A stretch of DNA of 6,654 nucleotides, from positions 1 to 6,654 of the forward strand of contig JAUVKE010000145.1 in the NCBI GenBank assembly GCA_030592105.1. The letters run 5' to 3'. Positions 5,626-6,654 of this stretch are shown here, in pieces. The notes beneath the pieces were generated by a model. It worked only from the letters and a program-made list of their open reading frames with translations, ran no database searches and was not told the DNA's origin. The translations under genes were made by a program, and so were the position numbers. Source of the stretch: Desulfobacteraceae bacterium (GTDB taxonomy: Bacteria > Desulfobacterota > Desulfobacteria > Desulfobacterales > BuS5). Every line of letters begins with the position of its first letter. The first letter of the stretch is position 1.

Positions 5626-6654
5626 TTATATTCCCATAAACTTACCAACAATTAACCGCTGGATCTCGTTTGTTCCACCCCAAATAGACATACAGCGAAC
5701 ATCGCGCCATGCCCTTGCATTGGGGCATGCTTCCGCTATACCTGAAGCACCATAAAGATTAAGACATCCGTCAGCAACCCGCCTTACCATCTCCGTAATC
5801 CAGAATTTTGCCATTGATGTTTCAACAATCACATTTTCTCCTGCCATATGATCACGAATAAGCTTATCTAGAAAGATTCTGCCAATTTTAGCATCAGTGG
5901 TCATCTCAACAATTGAAAACTGGCTGGTCTGTGATTTTACAACATATCCGTCCGAAATCCCTTTCTTTTTGTAATATTCAATTGTCCCTGCCAGTATATG
6001 TTCAGCAGAAGCCTGTGCCCAAAGAGCTGTAAGAAGACGTTCCTGCTGCAGCTTATCCATGATAAGATTCCACCCGCTCCCTTTTTTACCAAGCCGGTTT
6101 TTTACAGAAATACGACAATCGGAAAAAAAAATTTCAGCGGTATCCTGGGAGTACCAGCCCATTTTATTTAATTTTTTTCCTTTTTTAAAACCGGGAGTTC
6201 CTGCCTCTACAAGATAGACCGACATAGATTCATAAGGGCTCCTGATCTCAGGATCACGGGCAACTAATACCAGTAAATCGCAATTGATTCCATTGGATGT
6301 AAATATTTTTGCACCATTTATTATTACTTCATCTCCTCTTTCCACCGCTGATGTAGAGAGGGAAGCGACATCACTACCTGCATCAGGTTCCGACAAACCA
6401 AATGCAGTTATTATATCTCCTGATACGCACCCTGGAAGATATTTTTCTTTATTTTCCTCTGACGCAAAAGAATCAATATATGGGACAACCATATCACTGT
6501 GCAGTGAAGGCCCTGCCCCGTTGTGATTGGTCTTTGCAAGTTCTTCGCTCATAATAACGGCATGAAGAAAATCACCTCCCATACCACCGTATTTTGTGGA
6601 TACAGTGGTACATAACATTTTATTAGCACCCATTTTTTTCCAGATGCTCCTTGG
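5626..6654 (-). CDS. Acyl-CoA dehydrogenase, 5'-partial
   Basis: This is an FAD flavoenzyme that forms the alpha,beta double bond in an acyl-CoA and normally passes electrons to electron-transfer flavoprotein. The frame is open to the right edge: residues PRSIWKK precede the ATG at 6633 and fit the family, so the start is outside the window and roughly 40 residues are missing. Numbering from that Met, it has YGGMGGDFLH (15-24), FGLSEPDAGSD (78-88), INGAKIFTSNG (105-115), KMGWYSQDTAE (157-167), LQQERLL (195-201) and WGGTNEIQR (318-326). Gly-319 occupies the position of the MCAD-type catalytic Glu, whereas Glu-198 in QQERL matches the base used by long-chain and isovaleryl-CoA dehydrogenases, so it is probably active with an LCAD/IVD-like arrangement. 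The usual RxxFG motif after helix G is replaced by KKKGISDG. The substrate cannot be assigned. Confidence 0.94.
   Translation of the reverse strand, partial: PRSIWKKMGANKMLCTTVSTKYGGMGGDFLHAVIMSEELAKTNHNGAGPSLHSDMVVPYIDSFASEENKEKYLPGCVSGDIITAFGLSEPDAGSDVASLSTSAVERGDEVIINGAKIFTSNGINCDLLVLVARDPEIRSPYESMSVYLVEAGTPGFKKGKKLNKMGWYSQDTAEIFFSDCRISVKNRLGKKGSGWNLIMDKLQQERLLTALWAQASAEHILAGTIEYYKKKGISDGYVVKSQTSQFSIVEMTTDAKIGRIFLDKLIRDHMAGENVIVETSMAKFWITEMVRRVADGCLNLYGASGIAEACPNARAWRDVRCMSIWGGTNEIQRLIVGKFMGI

Noticed and set aside
6631..6633. ATG at 6633 as the start of the acyl-CoA dehydrogenase
   Set aside because: The seven codons upstream encode PRSIWKK, which fits the family just before MGANKML, and the AAGGAG there is 13 bases from the ATG, too far to be convincing.

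Overview
The window reads as an AT-rich chromosomal segment from an anaerobic bacterium. The best guess is a sulfate-reducer-like member of the Desulfobacterota, inferred only from gene content: an anaerobic-type (CbiG-containing) cobalamin cluster, an AcuB-like CBS-ACT protein, a universal stress protein, and an LCAD/IVD-type acyl-CoA dehydrogenase beside a radical SAM enzyme. No rRNA, tRNA, CRISPR array, transposase or phage gene is visible.

Layout. Bases 1-2477 (+ strand) carry the tail of a corrin-ring operon: cbiF/cobM (5' end outside the window), cbiG and cobJ/cbiH. The genes are tightly packed, with a 4-base ATGA overlap between cbiF and cbiG and an unusual 106-base overlap between cbiG and cobJ. 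From 2547 onward every gene lies on the - strand, so cobJ and the usp gene converge with 69 bases between them. Reading along the - strand from the right edge, the order is acyl-CoA dehydrogenase (5' end outside the window), radical SAM/SPASM protein 18 bases later, a 429-base AT-rich gap, a CBS-CBS-ACT protein, a 385-base gap with repeats, and a UspA-family protein.

How the genes work together. CobJ/CbiH (C-17 methylation and ring contraction), CbiF (C-11 methylation) and CbiG (delta-lactone opening with loss of a two-carbon fragment) are consecutive steps of the oxygen-independent route to cobalamin. The acyl-CoA dehydrogenase and radical SAM genes look like one transcription unit, but no metabolic link between them can be proven from the sequence. 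The CBS-ACT and usp products both look like soluble adenine-nucleotide-sensing proteins.

Most interesting signals: (1) a degenerate ~56-base repeat in the leader of usp, whose two main copies each encode a short stem-loop with pairing-preserving substitutions on the - strand; (2) the long cbiG/cobJ overlap, which forces an N-terminal extension on CobJ or a frameshift; (3) an orphan radical SAM/SPASM enzyme coupled to an acyl-CoA dehydrogenase that lacks a usual FAD-contact motif.
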